A stretch of 64,000 nucleotides of DNA from Candidatus Thermodiscus eudorianus (GCA_015521085.1 WAOW01000002.1:21895-85894); one strand, 5' to 3'. Shown: positions 34,723 through 44,594, counted from the first letter of the stretch. The notes: a model not told the origin generated them from the letters alone. Numbers and translations: made by a program.

Positions 34723-35529
34723 ATGGAACAGGCGGGTGGCTGGATTAGCGAGTTCTTCATAAGTAGAGGATGGCTCTTCGGGCATGTACTACGGGCGCGT
34801 AGGGAGCATGGCGTGGAGGAGGCCCGCCTCATTGCCAGGCTCCTAGAAGAACACGGGGTCCCTCGGGGTTCCCGCGTGATAGACTTGGGGTGTGGTAGTG
34901 GAAGGATAAGCGTCCCCTTGGCCAGAGAAGGCTATAGGGTGACATGCCTTGACATATCCCCCAAGTACGTCGAGGAGGCGTTAGAATACGCCAGGACTAT
35001 GGGAGTGGAGGACCGCGTCGATGGGATAGTTGGTGATGCCTGGAGGGTCGACGAGCTGGTTAAGGGAAGCTATGACGCGGCTCTCATAGTCTGGACTACG
35101 CTCTTAGGATATAGGGAGTCGCCGGAGGCCGACGTCGAGCTACTATCGAGGATACGTAGGATAACGAGTCCAGAGGGCAAACTCTTCATACTAAGGCAAA
35201 CGGACAGAGACCTAATAGTAGCTAGGAACGCCCATTGCGGAACGGATGTAATCGCAGGAGACCTCGGGGACCTGCTAGTCATGGAGAGGCCTCGCTTCGA
35301 CCCCGTAACCTCCATCCTGGAGAACACCTGGGCGTACTACAGGAAGAGAGGCGACGAACTCGAATTCCTGGGCAAATCAAGCTTCCGGATGAGAATATAC
35401 AGTATATCGGAGCTAGTAGACATGGCCTCCAGAGCCGGCTGGAGGCTCGAAGCCCTCTATGGAAACCTCAATCGAGACCCATTCATTCCCGGTCGTACTA
35501 GCGTTAACGCGGTCTTCAAGACGTCTTAA
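34723..35529 (+). CDS. Class I SAM-dependent methyltransferase
   Basis: The 268-aa protein has the SAM-binding motif VIDLGCGSGRISVPLA near residue 50, the acidic end of strand 2 in VTCLDISPKYVEEAL, and GIVGDAWRVDEL. The target molecule is not evident. An unusual C-terminal half (AYYRKRGDELEFLGKSSF) may bind the substrate. It ends convergently near the ABC gene at 35612. Confidence 0.82.
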   Translation: MEQAGGWISEFFISRGWLFGHVLRARREHGVEEARLIARLLEEHGVPRGSRVIDLGCGSGRISVPLAREGYRVTCLDISPKYVEEALEYARTMGVEDRVDGIVGDAWRVDELVKGSYDAALIVWTTLLGYRESPEADVELLSRIRRITSPEGKLFILRQTDRDLIVARNAHCGTDVIAGDLGDLLVMERPRFDPVTSILENTWAYYRKRGDELEFLGKSSFRMRIYSISELVDMASRAGWRLEALYGNLNRDPFIPGRTSVNAVFKTS

Positions 35530-35611
35530 TCAACCTGTAATACTGGTTGGATAGGCCGGGTTTAAACCAGGTTATTGCTCTGTAATTGCTATATCGTACA
35601 GTAGCCTTGGA

Positions 35612-36295
35612 TTATGCTTCAACAATTCTCCCATCGCGTATTCTAACGATCCTGTCGGCCTTCGAGGCGAGTGCTAGATCGTGTGTTGCATAGACTACTG
35701 TTTTCCCTAGTCTATTGGCTTCCACAAGTAGCTCTATGACCCTTGTCTTATTCTTTGTGTCGAGGTTAGCGGTCGGCTCGTCAGCTAGGATGATTGGCGG
35801 GTCGGCGGCCAGGGCTCTGGCTATTGCAACCCTCTGCTGCTCTCCCCCGCTTAGCTGCGAGGGGTACTTGTCTCTCTTATCGAGCATTCCGACCAGGTCT
35901 AGGAGCCTCTCAGCCCTCTCAACCCTCTCATTCTTATTCCAGAGCCCTGCCAGTTCCATAGGCAGCATGACATTTTCGATAACTGTGAGAGAGGGGACGA
36001 GGTGGTAGAACTGGAATACTATACCGATATTCCTCCTTCTCCACTTCGCTCTACCCGATTCACCCATGTCGGAGAGGCTTGCCCCGTTGACTATGACCCT
36101 CCCACGGCTTGGCAGTTCAATCCCGCCGGAGAGGTAAATCATTGTAGTCTTACCGCTCCCACTGGGGCCTAGTACTGCTACTAGCTCGCCCTCGCCTATC
36201 TCCAGGGTTACATCCTGGAGTGCAGTGTACTCTGCTCCCCCAGGAGTCCTATAGACTTTCCATACGTTCTCAAACTCGATTATACCCATAACCAA
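35612..36295 (-). CDS. ABC transporter ATPase (MacB/LolD-like)
   Basis: The 227-aa ATPase has Walker A GPSGSGKTT, signature LSGGEQQR, Walker B IILADEPTANLD and switch His in YATHD. This MacB/LolD group pairs with FtsX-type permeases and moves cargo out of, or along, the outer face of the membrane. The permease gene lies 10 bp upstream on the same strand. Confidence 0.9.
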   Translation of the reverse strand: MVMGIIEFENVWKVYRTPGGAEYTALQDVTLEIGEGELVAVLGPSGSGKTTMIYLSGGIELPSRGRVIVNGASLSDMGESGRAKWRRRNIGIVFQFYHLVPSLTVIENVMLPMELAGLWNKNERVERAERLLDLVGMLDKRDKYPSQLSGGEQQRVAIARALAADPPIILADEPTANLDTKNKTRVIELLVEANRLGKTVVYATHDLALASKADRIVRIRDGRIVEA

Positions 36296-36305
36296 AACAC
36301 ACCTC

Positions 36306-38573
36306 CTACAACTCTATCCTCAAGAGCCTCCCTGTGGACTGCCTTCTCAGGTATAGTAGTCCAATGAGAAATGTGGCTAGAAGGGAGGGGATCAGGATCC
36401 AAGAAGCGCTAGCCACGTCGCCAAGGGCGGGCCTAGGCCTAACATAGCCTAGAGCGTCTATCATTAACCGGAGCATAGAGGATGATATGATGAGGCCTGA
36501 AAGGTAGGATAGAGGGGCCGCTATTACAGCGGTGAATGCGACGAGCGCGATCTCTGATAAGACTATCTGCGTGTTAGTGAACCCTATAGCCCTTAATACG
36601 CCAATCTCCCTTAACCTGCCTGCTAGGTCAACTACTAGAAGCACTGACAGTCCAGTTATGCCTACTAGGAGAGTTGCACCATTGATGATCGAGAGGAAGA
36701 TCTTCATGAAGTCAAGAGTGTTGTCGATGGCCTTGATAGACTTGTCCTTAGTGTACGGGCCGGAAGCGGGGATTCCATCTTCAATAAGCGAGTCTACAAC
36801 ACGCGAGCCCACGCTCTTAGCGTTGCCCTCAACGTCTACATAGAGATATAGGTATGGCGTATTAGCTACCGCCAGATAGTCTCCCTTATTAACATACATC
36901 ACCATGCCGTTATTGTTATGATCTAAAGCCACGCCTACCACGGTAAACGTATAGGTACCATTCAATCCCTCAACTACAAGATCGTCGCCAACACCTACCC
37001 CCAGCACCTCAGCAACAGTCTCGCTAACGACCGCCTCCCCCCGTTCCATGGGCCAGTGGCCATACGATAGTTTGGGGCCAAGGCTCCAGTTCCCATAGAC
37101 GCAGCTTTCAAACGCTAGATCTCGCTCCCCTGCTCTAACAGCCCTCCACTTGAACCCCCATACCTCGGCCTGGCGAACCCCACTCATTTTCAAGGCCATG
37201 TTCACAATCGAGTCCAGAGGCTCATCTCCAGCCGCGAATACGATTCGCGCATCATAACCATAGTTTATGATCTCGTCCTTAACAACGCTTAAACCCCGAG
37301 TGCTCATAGGAATTGAGGCGGTTGACCCCCAGGTCACGGCGAGGAATAGTATAAGAAACGCGGCTAGCCATGGCCTGGAAGCGGCCCGTCTAATCGAGTA
37401 CACGAGCGTAAGCCGGCCCTTCATCCACTGCAGCCCAGCCCTTCCGGTAAGGCCTGTGAAGCGTAGCGCCCTACCTCCCGGTAGCTTATAGGCTATAAGG
37501 GGAGGTATGAGGCTGGCCGTTATGATTAGGCCGAGGCCTATGAATGCCGTTTCACCTAATACGCTCCAGCTGACCCGGAAGGGGTAGATTCGCATGAGTA
37601 GTTCCATGACCTCGGAGCCGTGCGCTTGATGGGCCCCCATCTCTACTAGCTTCTTTGAGACAGGGATTGACGCTATCAAACCTAGTGCAACGCCTATAAC
37701 GCCTCTCAGTATATTGTGGCCCGCGTAATATAGTACGGCTCCCTTGTAGTCTACCCCAACAGCCTTCAGAACCCCGATCTCGCGTATATTCCTCTCTATG
37801 AGGCTAGCCTCGCTACCGGCAACTAACAGGCTAGCGGCTATCAGGGCTATTGAGATGAATACTGCGATGCCGTTTGCCATGCTCTTCATAGGCCTGGCCG
37901 CTGGATTATCCTTCTCGGTCTGGATCGTGATGTCCTGGATGCTCCCGCCGTGGGCCTCGATGATACTGCGTATTTTCGCGGCGAGATCTCCCGTATCTGC
38001 CTCTGGCGCGACGACAAGTAGAAAGTCTACGGGTTTCCTTCCAGTCATTTCCAAGAATTGTTTTTCAGTTATTATAGTCACGTCGGCACCGCCCATAAAG
38101 ACCGATATACCCTTGGCCATTCCGGTAACGGTTATGTCACCGAGCCCCTGAACCATTAGATGCTCGCCAGGCATTACGAGAGGCTTGTTCCCAGTCGTGT
38201 AGACTATGAAGCCCCTCCTGCCTTGTTCTAGCCTATAGCTAGCAGGAGCGTCTCCATCCGGGTTATGGAGTAGGACGACGCTGATTGGAGTCCCGTTAAA
38301 GTATCCAGGCGCATTCACTGCTTCCAGGAGCTTGACCCTCTCAACGCTTTCCAACCCGGAGATATCGGCTACAACGTTACCAGGTATATCTCCAGCGACG
38401 ACTACCGAGCCTAGCTCATAGACCCAGGCTTTCCCGGCAAGATCTATGCTATAGGAGGCTGCTAGTTTTATCGAGGAGATCCCTAGGATGGCGGTTGCTA
38501 TGACTAGTACTATTGCTATCGTTTCTAGTTTTCTCTTACTGAGTGTGCGCGTCGCCGTCTTAGCTATAAGCAT
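36306..38573 (-). CDS. FtsX-like ABC transporter permease
   Basis: The 755-aa protein has an N-terminal span, a large extracytoplasmic domain (residues about 40-225), a three-span FtsX core, then a second span, domain and core ending LIGLLYLRRQSTGR. The duplicated plan is that of MacB/YknZ-type permeases, which act as mechanotransmitters. With the adjacent ATPase it forms a complete exporter; the cargo is unknown. Confidence 0.85.
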   Translation of the reverse strand: MLIAKTATRTLSKRKLETIAIVLVIATAILGISSIKLAASYSIDLAGKAWVYELGSVVVAGDIPGNVVADISGLESVERVKLLEAVNAPGYFNGTPISVVLLHNPDGDAPASYRLEQGRRGFIVYTTGNKPLVMPGEHLMVQGLGDITVTGMAKGISVFMGGADVTIITEKQFLEMTGRKPVDFLLVVAPEADTGDLAAKIRSIIEAHGGSIQDITIQTEKDNPAARPMKSMANGIAVFISIALIAASLLVAGSEASLIERNIREIGVLKAVGVDYKGAVLYYAGHNILRGVIGVALGLIASIPVSKKLVEMGAHQAHGSEVMELLMRIYPFRVSWSVLGETAFIGLGLIITASLIPPLIAYKLPGGRALRFTGLTGRAGLQWMKGRLTLVYSIRRAASRPWLAAFLILFLAVTWGSTASIPMSTRGLSVVKDEIINYGYDARIVFAAGDEPLDSIVNMALKMSGVRQAEVWGFKWRAVRAGERDLAFESCVYGNWSLGPKLSYGHWPMERGEAVVSETVAEVLGVGVGDDLVVEGLNGTYTFTVVGVALDHNNNGMVMYVNKGDYLAVANTPYLYLYVDVEGNAKSVGSRVVDSLIEDGIPASGPYTKDKSIKAIDNTLDFMKIFLSIINGATLLVGITGLSVLLVVDLAGRLREIGVLRAIGFTNTQIVLSEIALVAFTAVIAAPLSYLSGLIISSSMLRLMIDALGYVRPRPALGDVASASWILIPSLLATFLIGLLYLRRQSTGRLLRIEL

Positions 38574-38759
38574 GTATGGCTACCTCTCGTTTCTCGATCT
38601 AGCTAAATGCTATGTCTAACTCCAATGTATTTATTTCTATCCATTAAATGTATACAAGGGTTCTATGGGTCTCCAAGCGTATCGTAATCGTGGTATATAT
38701 TCTGCTATAAACACTAGATTTGCTAGCGTCTGCTCGGTAGGGTTCGAGGCCCCCGGGGG

Positions 38760-39377
38760 TTGGGGATTATGACTGATCGCGGTGGCATAGTAGGGACGAT
38801 CGCAAGCATTGTAGCGGGATTCTTGATAATGTATGTTCTAGTAGTTGTGTACGGGCACGGTGTAGAGGTGGCTTTCTCTCCCCCCACTATTTATATCATG
38901 GCTACTCTGGTCGTCACCGGTCTATTCGCACTGTGGGGGTACTGGAGCTATGCCTCTGTAGCTAGGTGGCATATGAGGAGGCTCTCTCCCATAGCGCTTG
39001 CGCTTGGGGCAATAGCCGTCGTGGTAGGTGGCTTTATAGATCCGTTGGTTGGAGGCGCTCTTATTGTTATAGCTTACCTGGTCGAGTTGGCTGTGGGGCT
39101 CAAGCTCTACCATGATTTTAAGAGGGAGAGCCGTATTGGAGCTGGACTCTTTTTGGCTGGGGTCGCGGTGTTCATGTTGTTCCTGCCATTCGCAGTATTA
39201 TTTAGGGGCGCGGCGCTGGTCTCCTTGGTAGGCGATGTGGTAAAAGTCATAGGATTGTTTATTATATTAATTAATATGATTAAAAAGGAGGGAGGGTCCC
39301 CCTTAACACCTACAGAAACCCATGCTATTACACGGCACATTAATCCTAATATTATCCCTTACAAGCAATACCTATAA
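38760..39377 (+). CDS. Membrane protein of unknown function
   Basis: The protein has about six hydrophobic segments between residues 10 and 180, then a short polar tail. I do not recognise a family. It is divergent from the permease and lies 16 bp before the thiolase gene on the same strand, so it may be co-transcribed with it. Confidence 0.6.
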   Translation: MGIMTDRGGIVGTIASIVAGFLIMYVLVVVYGHGVEVAFSPPTIYIMATLVVTGLFALWGYWSYASVARWHMRRLSPIALALGAIAVVVGGFIDPLVGGALIVIAYLVELAVGLKLYHDFKRESRIGAGLFLAGVAVFMLFLPFAVLFRGAALVSLVGDVVKVIGLFIILINMIKKEGGSPLTPTETHAITRHINPNIIPYKQYL

Positions 39378-39393
39378 CACGGTGTTATACTAG

Positions 39394-40608
39394 TTGGCTA
39401 ACGAAGGGGCTAAAGCACATAGGTTGTCCAAGGAAGTCTACATAGTAGACGGGGTCCGGACCCCCATAGGGAAATTCGGGAAGAGCCTGCGGGACATACC
39501 GGCCGTAGAGCTGGCTTCATTCACCATAAAGAAACTCATCGAGAGGACTAGCATAGACCCCAATCAGATAGACCATGTGATATTCGGCCACGTAATCCGA
39601 GCTGGCACAGGCATGAATACAGCGAGGCAGGCCGCGATAAAGGCCGGCATACCATACCCAATCGACGCTACAACAGTCGACATGGTCTGTGCCAGCGGTA
39701 TGAAGGCCATTATAGATGCAGCACAGTTCATAGAATCGGGGGCCTTCGATATAGTACTGGCTGGCGGCATGGAGTCGATGAGCAATGCACCCTTCACTAT
39801 AACAAGTAAGATCAGGTGGGGTGTGAAACTCGTCTACAAGGGATTCCTCCCGGTAAGGGATTCGATGGTCCACGAGGGACTCTATGACCCAATATTCGAC
39901 ATGATCATGGGGGAGGAAGCCGACGACACGGCTAGGGAGCATGGGGCAACAAAGGAGGAGCTGGATTGGATAGGATTCGAGAGCCATAGAAGAGCCGCAG
40001 AGGCGTGGGACAAAGGCTATATGAAGAGGTTCGTAGAGCCTTTCGAGTACAAGGGCAGGGTTCTGCTCGAAATGGATGAGGGGATAAGAAGAGACACAAG
40101 CCTAGAAAAGGTGAAGAGGCTACCACCAGCCTTTTCGGAGAACGGCTTCCACACGGCAGCGACTAGCAGCCAGCTAAGCGATGGAGCGGCAAGCCTGCTA
40201 ATCGCGGGTCGTGACAAGGTGAAGGAGCTCGGCCTAAAGCCTATCGCCAAGATAGTTGGATGGGGCGTGGGAGCCGTTGATCCCAGGCGATTCCCCTATG
40301 CGCCCGTGGTTGTCGTGAGGGAACTCCTTAAGGAGCTGAGATGGGGTGTAGGAGATGTTGATTACTGGGAGAATAACGAGGCCTTTGCGGTTAACAGCTT
40401 CCTACTCCATAAACACCTGGGTGTCCCCTACGAGAAGATGAACGTTCATGGCGGTGCTATAGCGTTAGGGCATCCCCTCGGAATGAGCGGCGCCAGGATA
40501 ACCCTTGAACTGGCTAACGTGCTTTCTCTCCATAATGGTAGGAGGGGTATAGCCAGCATCTGCCACGGGCTCGGGGGAGCGGCTGCTCTAGCAATCGAGT
40601 TATTATAA
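39394..40608 (+). CDS. Acetyl-CoA C-acetyltransferase (bacterial-type thiolase)
   Basis: The 404-aa enzyme joins two acetyl-CoA molecules into acetoacetyl-CoA, or cleaves the reverse. It has the nucleophile in VDMVCASGMKAI near residue 98, GHPLGMSGARI near 365, and the second Cys in ICHGLGGAAALAIE. These full motifs are those of bacterial AtoB-like thiolases, unlike the common archaeal SCP2-type thiolase that works with HMG-CoA synthase. It could feed the mevalonate pathway or fatty acid breakdown. Start TTG 39394. A possible terminator follows the stop. Confidence 0.9.
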   Translation: MANEGAKAHRLSKEVYIVDGVRTPIGKFGKSLRDIPAVELASFTIKKLIERTSIDPNQIDHVIFGHVIRAGTGMNTARQAAIKAGIPYPIDATTVDMVCASGMKAIIDAAQFIESGAFDIVLAGGMESMSNAPFTITSKIRWGVKLVYKGFLPVRDSMVHEGLYDPIFDMIMGEEADDTAREHGATKEELDWIGFESHRRAAEAWDKGYMKRFVEPFEYKGRVLLEMDEGIRRDTSLEKVKRLPPAFSENGFHTAATSSQLSDGAASLLIAGRDKVKELGLKPIAKIVGWGVGAVDPRRFPYAPVVVVRELLKELRWGVGDVDYWENNEAFAVNSFLLHKHLGVPYEKMNVHGGAIALGHPLGMSGARITLELANVLSLHNGRRGIASICHGLGGAAALAIELL

Positions 40609-40610
40609 AA

Positions 40611-40633
40611 ATTATATTTTTAATAATATTTTT
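40611..40633. terminator. T-rich terminator after the thiolase
   Basis: Two T5 tracts (40617-40621 and 40629-40633) follow the thiolase stop codon, in a very AT-rich stretch. Crenarchaeal termination often uses such T-tracts. The convergent gene ends in the same place. Confidence 0.5.
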
Positions 40634-41046
40634 GTCGGGATTCCATTCTCGTATACAACATCAAGCACCAATCCAACATCCCCCAATCCTTCTAACGCCT
40701 TAACCTCGCTTAGAACACTTTCCAGGGCCGCAATCATAGCCTTCAGCCGGCTAACCGTATATTCCAGCACTTCAAGCTCTTGGCTAGGTGTCGGGTTCAC
40801 GAGGAGCTTGGCCCCCGCTAGTCCAGCCTCAAACATACTAGGACTATGGCTTACTTGTGGCGATGCGAGGAGGCTACTGAGTTTATCCAGGATATCCGCT
40901 TTTTCACGGAGGGAGTCAATTCTACCCTCAAGTTCCTTTAAACGACTCCTTGCACCGGCTATTCTAGCCTCTAGATCATCGATGAACTCTGAGGGCTTAG
41001 TATATGACTTAAACTCGATGGCAACATTGTCACTCGGCACATCCAA
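40612..41046 (-). CDS. Coiled-coil hypothetical protein
   Basis: The 144-aa protein begins with a charged coiled coil (FIDDLEARIAGARSRLKELEGRIDSL), has a central non-helical part, a second helix (LEVLEYTVSRLKAMIAALESVL), and a short beta end. It looks like a structural or adaptor protein. I do not recognise its family. Confidence 0.55.
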   Translation of the reverse strand: MDVPSDNVAIEFKSYTKPSEFIDDLEARIAGARSRLKELEGRIDSLREKADILDKLSSLLASPQVSHSPSMFEAGLAGAKLLVNPTPSQELEVLEYTVSRLKAMIAALESVLSEVKALEGLGDVGLVLDVVYENGIPTKILLKI

Positions 41047-41151
41047 TCACCATTTGCCGTGTAAGAGCGCTTCTAGCAGTAGTGTCTGTTCGATCGGGGT
41101 TATTAGGGAGTCAAACCCCGGATACCTCAACTGGCTAAGGGGAGCGTCTAG

Positions 41152-41499
41152 TTGGAGAGGGACCCGGTTGCCATTGCCCTGCGGATGGCTGAGTCGTTCG
41201 AGTCCGAGTTAAAAGCATTCATATACGATAACCGGTTGATAGACTCTAGGATCGTCCAGAGATTAATAGCCCTGTCGGGCTACGATAGCTATGTGAAGCG
41301 CTTTGCCAAAGACCATATTATAGTGTTCTACTTGGACCCAGCTGTCGTCAGGAAGAAGTGCCTCTATGAGGAGTGTAGCGAGGCTGGAAGCGACGGCGCG
41401 AGAGAGTGCCTAGAACGCTGTATTATGGAGTCTCTAGGCGAGATTTCCAGAGGATTAGCTTCATCCATAAGGGAACTAGCCGGGAGCATCGAGACCTAA
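41152..41499 (+). CDS. Hypothetical protein with a Cys-rich segment
   Basis: The 115-aa protein starts with TTG. A segment KKCLYEECSEAGSDGARECLERC holds four cysteines that might bind a metal or form disulfides, which are frequent in proteins of hyperthermophilic crenarchaea. No family is recognised. It ends 4 bp before the end of the convergent RHH gene. Confidence 0.5.
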   Translation: MERDPVAIALRMAESFESELKAFIYDNRLIDSRIVQRLIALSGYDSYVKRFAKDHIIVFYLDPAVVRKKCLYEECSEAGSDGARECLERCIMESLGEISRGLASSIRELAGSIET

Positions 41500-41503
41500 T
41501 AAA

Positions 41504-41746
41504 TCAAGCATTATTAAGAATTTTATTGCATAGGTTTTTCAATGCTTTCATAGAAGCACACTCTTCCCTCTCAGCTAACGCGCCATTTACAGCTTCACAG
41601 CCACCACCTTCTATGAACTCAACAACCGCCATAACCGCCTCTCTAATAAAGGCACTCCTCGTTAGGCCTGTCGACGATAACAGGCTATCTATCTTGGATA
41701 GGTCTCGTTGACTGACCTTAGCGGTAATAGTCTTGTTCCTCGACAC
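41504..41746 (-). CDS. Ribbon-helix-helix DNA-binding protein
   Basis: I start at GTG 41746, giving 80 aa that begin with the RHH strand (RNKTITAKVSQRDLSKIDSLL), the helix-turn-helix part (STGLTRSAFIREAVMAVVEF), and a Cys-containing tail. The open frame extends to 41830 but the extra N-terminus is not typical. Such proteins are often transcriptional regulators or antitoxins; no toxin partner is seen beside it. Confidence 0.65.
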   Translation of the reverse strand: MSRNKTITAKVSQRDLSKIDSLLSSTGLTRSAFIREAVMAVVEFIEGGGCEAVNGALAEREECASMKALKNLCNKILNNA

Positions 41747-41925
41747 TCCATCAATGTAAGCTAGAGGAGAACCGTAATCTCTCCTATCACCCGCCCCAGT
41801 CACCCCCAAGTCACACCCCCGCAGGATCATCGTCTATATAGCTGGTACCGGGGCACCGCACGGAATATAAGCTCTATAAGCACTTATCGAACGCTTCCCT
41901 CTTATATACAACCCCGGGGGTTGCT

Positions 41926-42546
41926 ATGGCTGGCGATAAGCCTAACGGAGACCTAGCAAAGATATTCGACAGCGTCAAAGAGCCGATACTCCTATACGAG
42001 GGCACGGTAACGTGTCCTGTATGCGGTAAGCGCACCCTCAAGCTACGGGAGTACCTATACGAGGTACCATACTTCGGCCGGATAATAATATCCACCGGCA
42101 AATGCTCCAACTGCAACTATACATACAGGGACGTGAGGCTCGCAGAGACGACGAAGCCAAAAAAGATAGTAGTCCCGGTTGAAGGCGAGCGTCCCCTGCG
42201 ATGGCTGCTCGTCAAATCGGCCTATGCATACCTCTCTATACCCGAAGTGGGATATGAGATGATACCGGGTCCAGCAAGCCAAGGCTTCATAAGTACTGTC
42301 GAAGGCGTACTGCATAGATTCATGGAGGCGCTTGAAGTCGCTTGCAAGGGCAGATGGGACGTCGATAAGAGTTGCAGAGAGAACAAGAAGTGGCTTGAAG
42401 AGGCTATAAACGGTAGAAGAAGGTTCACCCTAGTCATCTGTGACTACGAGGGTGCGAGCAAGGTCGTCGGCGATAGAGTTATCGAGGCTCCGCTAGACGA
42501 GGAGTGTCTTAGAAAGAAACCCGAGTGGATGGTTGGGAGATTATAG
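41926..42546 (+). CDS. ZPR1-type zinc-finger protein
   Basis: The 206-aa protein has a zinc finger CPVCGKRTL...CSNCNY (Cys-X2-Cys and Cys-X2-Cys, near residues 29-65), followed by the ZPR1 C-terminal beta/helix domain (IPEVGYEMIPGPASQGFISTVEG). In eukaryotes ZPR1 assists EF-1A folding; the archaeal role is probably translation-linked. A TATA-like CTTATATA at 41901-41908 is so close to the ATG that the mRNA may be leaderless. Confidence 0.85.
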   Translation: MAGDKPNGDLAKIFDSVKEPILLYEGTVTCPVCGKRTLKLREYLYEVPYFGRIIISTGKCSNCNYTYRDVRLAETTKPKKIVVPVEGERPLRWLLVKSAYAYLSIPEVGYEMIPGPASQGFISTVEGVLHRFMEALEVACKGRWDVDKSCRENKKWLEEAINGRRRFTLVICDYEGASKVVGDRVIEAPLDEECLRKKPEWMVGRL

Positions 42547-42552
42547 TATCTT

Positions 42553-43092
42553 CTACTCTATCTTTATCTCCTTGCCTTCCATCTCTTCCTTCTTGCTCTT
42601 CTTCTTCAGCCTTATTTCGAGGACTCCGTTTCTATAGGAGGCTTTTGCCGTGTCGGGATCTACTTCTACCGGGAGCTCGACTTCTTTATAGTATTTCCTG
42701 CTGTTTTCCGCCTTTATTATGACTTTTTTCTCGGTGGCCTTCACCTTTATCTTTTCTTTGTCGACTCCTGGGAGCTCGGCTATAACCCATACCTCGTCGT
42801 CATCGGCTTCCATTACATCGACTAGTGGCTCTATCTCCTCTCTTAGAACTGGTTTATCGCCTCTAACCTTTACGTTCCCGAACTCTCTTATCCGGGGGAC
42901 CCCATCTGGGCCTATGGTTATCTTGACGCCGTAGATGAGTGGTTTACCCTCGGCGCTGAGCCTCTCTATATCTCTTGTAAATGTCTCTCTTACTAGGCTA
43001 CGGAACATCTCCTCTATCCTGGAGAACTCCTCGAATATGTCCTCAAATATATCGTCGAAGTAGTCCCTCTTCCTCCTCCTGAACCAGCTCAT
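42553..43092 (-). CDS. hsp20: Small heat shock protein (Hsp20/alpha-crystallin)
   Basis: The 179-aa chaperone has the alpha-crystallin domain from about residue 85: EVWVIAELPGVDKEKIKVKA, a beta core with KAENSRKYYKEVELP, and the family motif ASYRNGVLEIRLKK near residue 152. The N-terminal RRRKRDYFDDIFEDIFEEFSRIEEMF is an oligomerisation arm. It binds unfolding proteins in the cytoplasm without ATP. Confidence 0.9.
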   Translation of the reverse strand: MSWFRRRKRDYFDDIFEDIFEEFSRIEEMFRSLVRETFTRDIERLSAEGKPLIYGVKITIGPDGVPRIREFGNVKVRGDKPVLREEIEPLVDVMEADDDEVWVIAELPGVDKEKIKVKATEKKVIIKAENSRKYYKEVELPVEVDPDTAKASYRNGVLEIRLKKKSKKEEMEGKEIKIE

Positions 43093-43181
43093 ACGCGCCT
43101 CACCAAATAGCTATAGGAGTAGTTACCTAGAGTTTAATTTCCTTTGGAAAGAGATGTACATGGATGTAGATTTATTTTGGG

Positions 43182-44594
43182 ATGGACGGTAGCTCCTTTT
43201 GCCACGGAGTGGTGGTACAGGTGAAGACGCTAGATTATGACGTTGTTATAGTCGGGTTAGGGCCAGCAGGTTCTTCTCTCGCATACCATCTCCGGAAGAG
43301 TGGCCTGAGGGTTGCAGGTATAGACCTCGTCGACTGGAGCGGGATATGGGGGAAACCCTGCGGAGATGCCATAGGGGAGCATCATTTCCATGAAAACAAG
43401 ATGCCTTTGCCCACTGGAGATGCATTGGCCAATAGGGTCGAAGGCATAGACGTCTATAGTCCCAGCGAGGAAGTAAGGCTGAGGGTAAAAGGCACGGGCT
43501 TCATGATAAACAGGAACGCATACGGTACAATGATCCTCAAGGAAGCAGAGAAGTCGGGCGTCGACCTATACCTGGAGACATACGTTCGAGGCCCCCGCAT
43601 GGAGGGTTCGAAGCTAGTAGGGGTGAGGGCTGCAAGTAGTAAGGGCGAGGAGCTGGAGTTTCGGGGTAAGGTCATCGTGGATGCTACCGGCACGAGCGGG
43701 GTTCTACGCAGAAGACTGCCGGAAGAGTGGCCTGTTAACGAGCGCCTGAAACCCGTTGACATGAATGTAGCCTACAGGAGGATAGTGCGTCTAGCTAGAG
43801 AGATAGAAGACCCAAATTACATAAGGATCTACGTCAACATGAGCATAGCGCCAGGAGGATACTGGTGGCTCTTCCCGAAGAGCGAACATGTAGCCAATAT
43901 AGGCCTGGGAGTGCAAGGGGGGCGCGGTCACCCCCATCCCAAATCCATATATGATAACGTGCTCATGAAGAGGCCCGACGTGGGTAGCCAAGTAGAAGTC
44001 TATGCAGACGCTGGGGCGGCGGTGCCCACTAGGCGGCCAGCCAACACGCTAGTCTGGGATAACTTCATAGGCATAGGCGACAACGGGTTCACCGTTAACC
44101 CGGTTCACGGAGGCGGCATGGGATATGCTATGAACGCGGCCTACCATGCTTCCAAGGCCATAATTGAGGCTTTCACCCAGGGCGACTTTACAAGGTATGG
44201 CCCCCTCTGGCAAACCAATCTAGGCTATATGAAGGGGATCGGGGCCAAGCAGGCCAGCCTCGACATATTCAGGATCTACCTACAGGAGTTGACCGACGAG
44301 GAGATAGAATGGGCGTTGAAGAACGGTATAATGCGGGCCGAGGACGCCTACGAGACCAGCGTCACTGGCGACCTCAAAGCAAACCTCTCAATCCTGGACA
44401 AGGCACGTATGCTAGTACGCCTGCTAGGCCGGCCCTCCATGCTACAACAACTAGTCACAGTCTCCAGATACATGAAGAAGGCCAAGGAACTCTACCTCAG
44501 CTATCCCGAAAACCCAGACGGCCTCGAAGAATGGGTTGCAAGGGTCACGAAACTATACACGGAATACAAGGAGAGGATAGGCGTTAACTGGTAA
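43182..44594 (+). CDS. Geranylgeranyl reductase (FAD-dependent)
   Basis: The protein opens with the FAD motif DVVIVGLGPAGSSLAYHLR and holds WGKPCGDAIGEHHF and IGIGDNGFTVNPVHGGGMGYAMNAA, the typical sites of digeranylgeranylglycerophospholipid reductase. It saturates the isoprenoid chains of archaeal lipids. ATG 43182 gives 470 aa. A TATA-like AGATTTATTTT at about 43168-43178 suggests the true start may be GTG 43221 (VKTLDYDVVIVG), 13 residues in. Its end overlaps the acetyltransferase by 11 bp. Confidence 0.88.
   Translation: MDGSSFCHGVVVQVKTLDYDVVIVGLGPAGSSLAYHLRKSGLRVAGIDLVDWSGIWGKPCGDAIGEHHFHENKMPLPTGDALANRVEGIDVYSPSEEVRLRVKGTGFMINRNAYGTMILKEAEKSGVDLYLETYVRGPRMEGSKLVGVRAASSKGEELEFRGKVIVDATGTSGVLRRRLPEEWPVNERLKPVDMNVAYRRIVRLAREIEDPNYIRIYVNMSIAPGGYWWLFPKSEHVANIGLGVQGGRGHPHPKSIYDNVLMKRPDVGSQVEVYADAGAAVPTRRPANTLVWDNFIGIGDNGFTVNPVHGGGMGYAMNAAYHASKAIIEAFTQGDFTRYGPLWQTNLGYMKGIGAKQASLDIFRIYLQELTDEEIEWALKNGIMRAEDAYETSVTGDLKANLSILDKARMLVRLLGRPSMLQQLVTVSRYMKKAKELYLSYPENPDGLEEWVARVTKLYTEYKERIGVNW

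Noticed and set aside
38725..38762. tRNA-like GGTTCGAGGC sequence
   Set aside because: No acceptor, D or anticodon stems can be formed around it.
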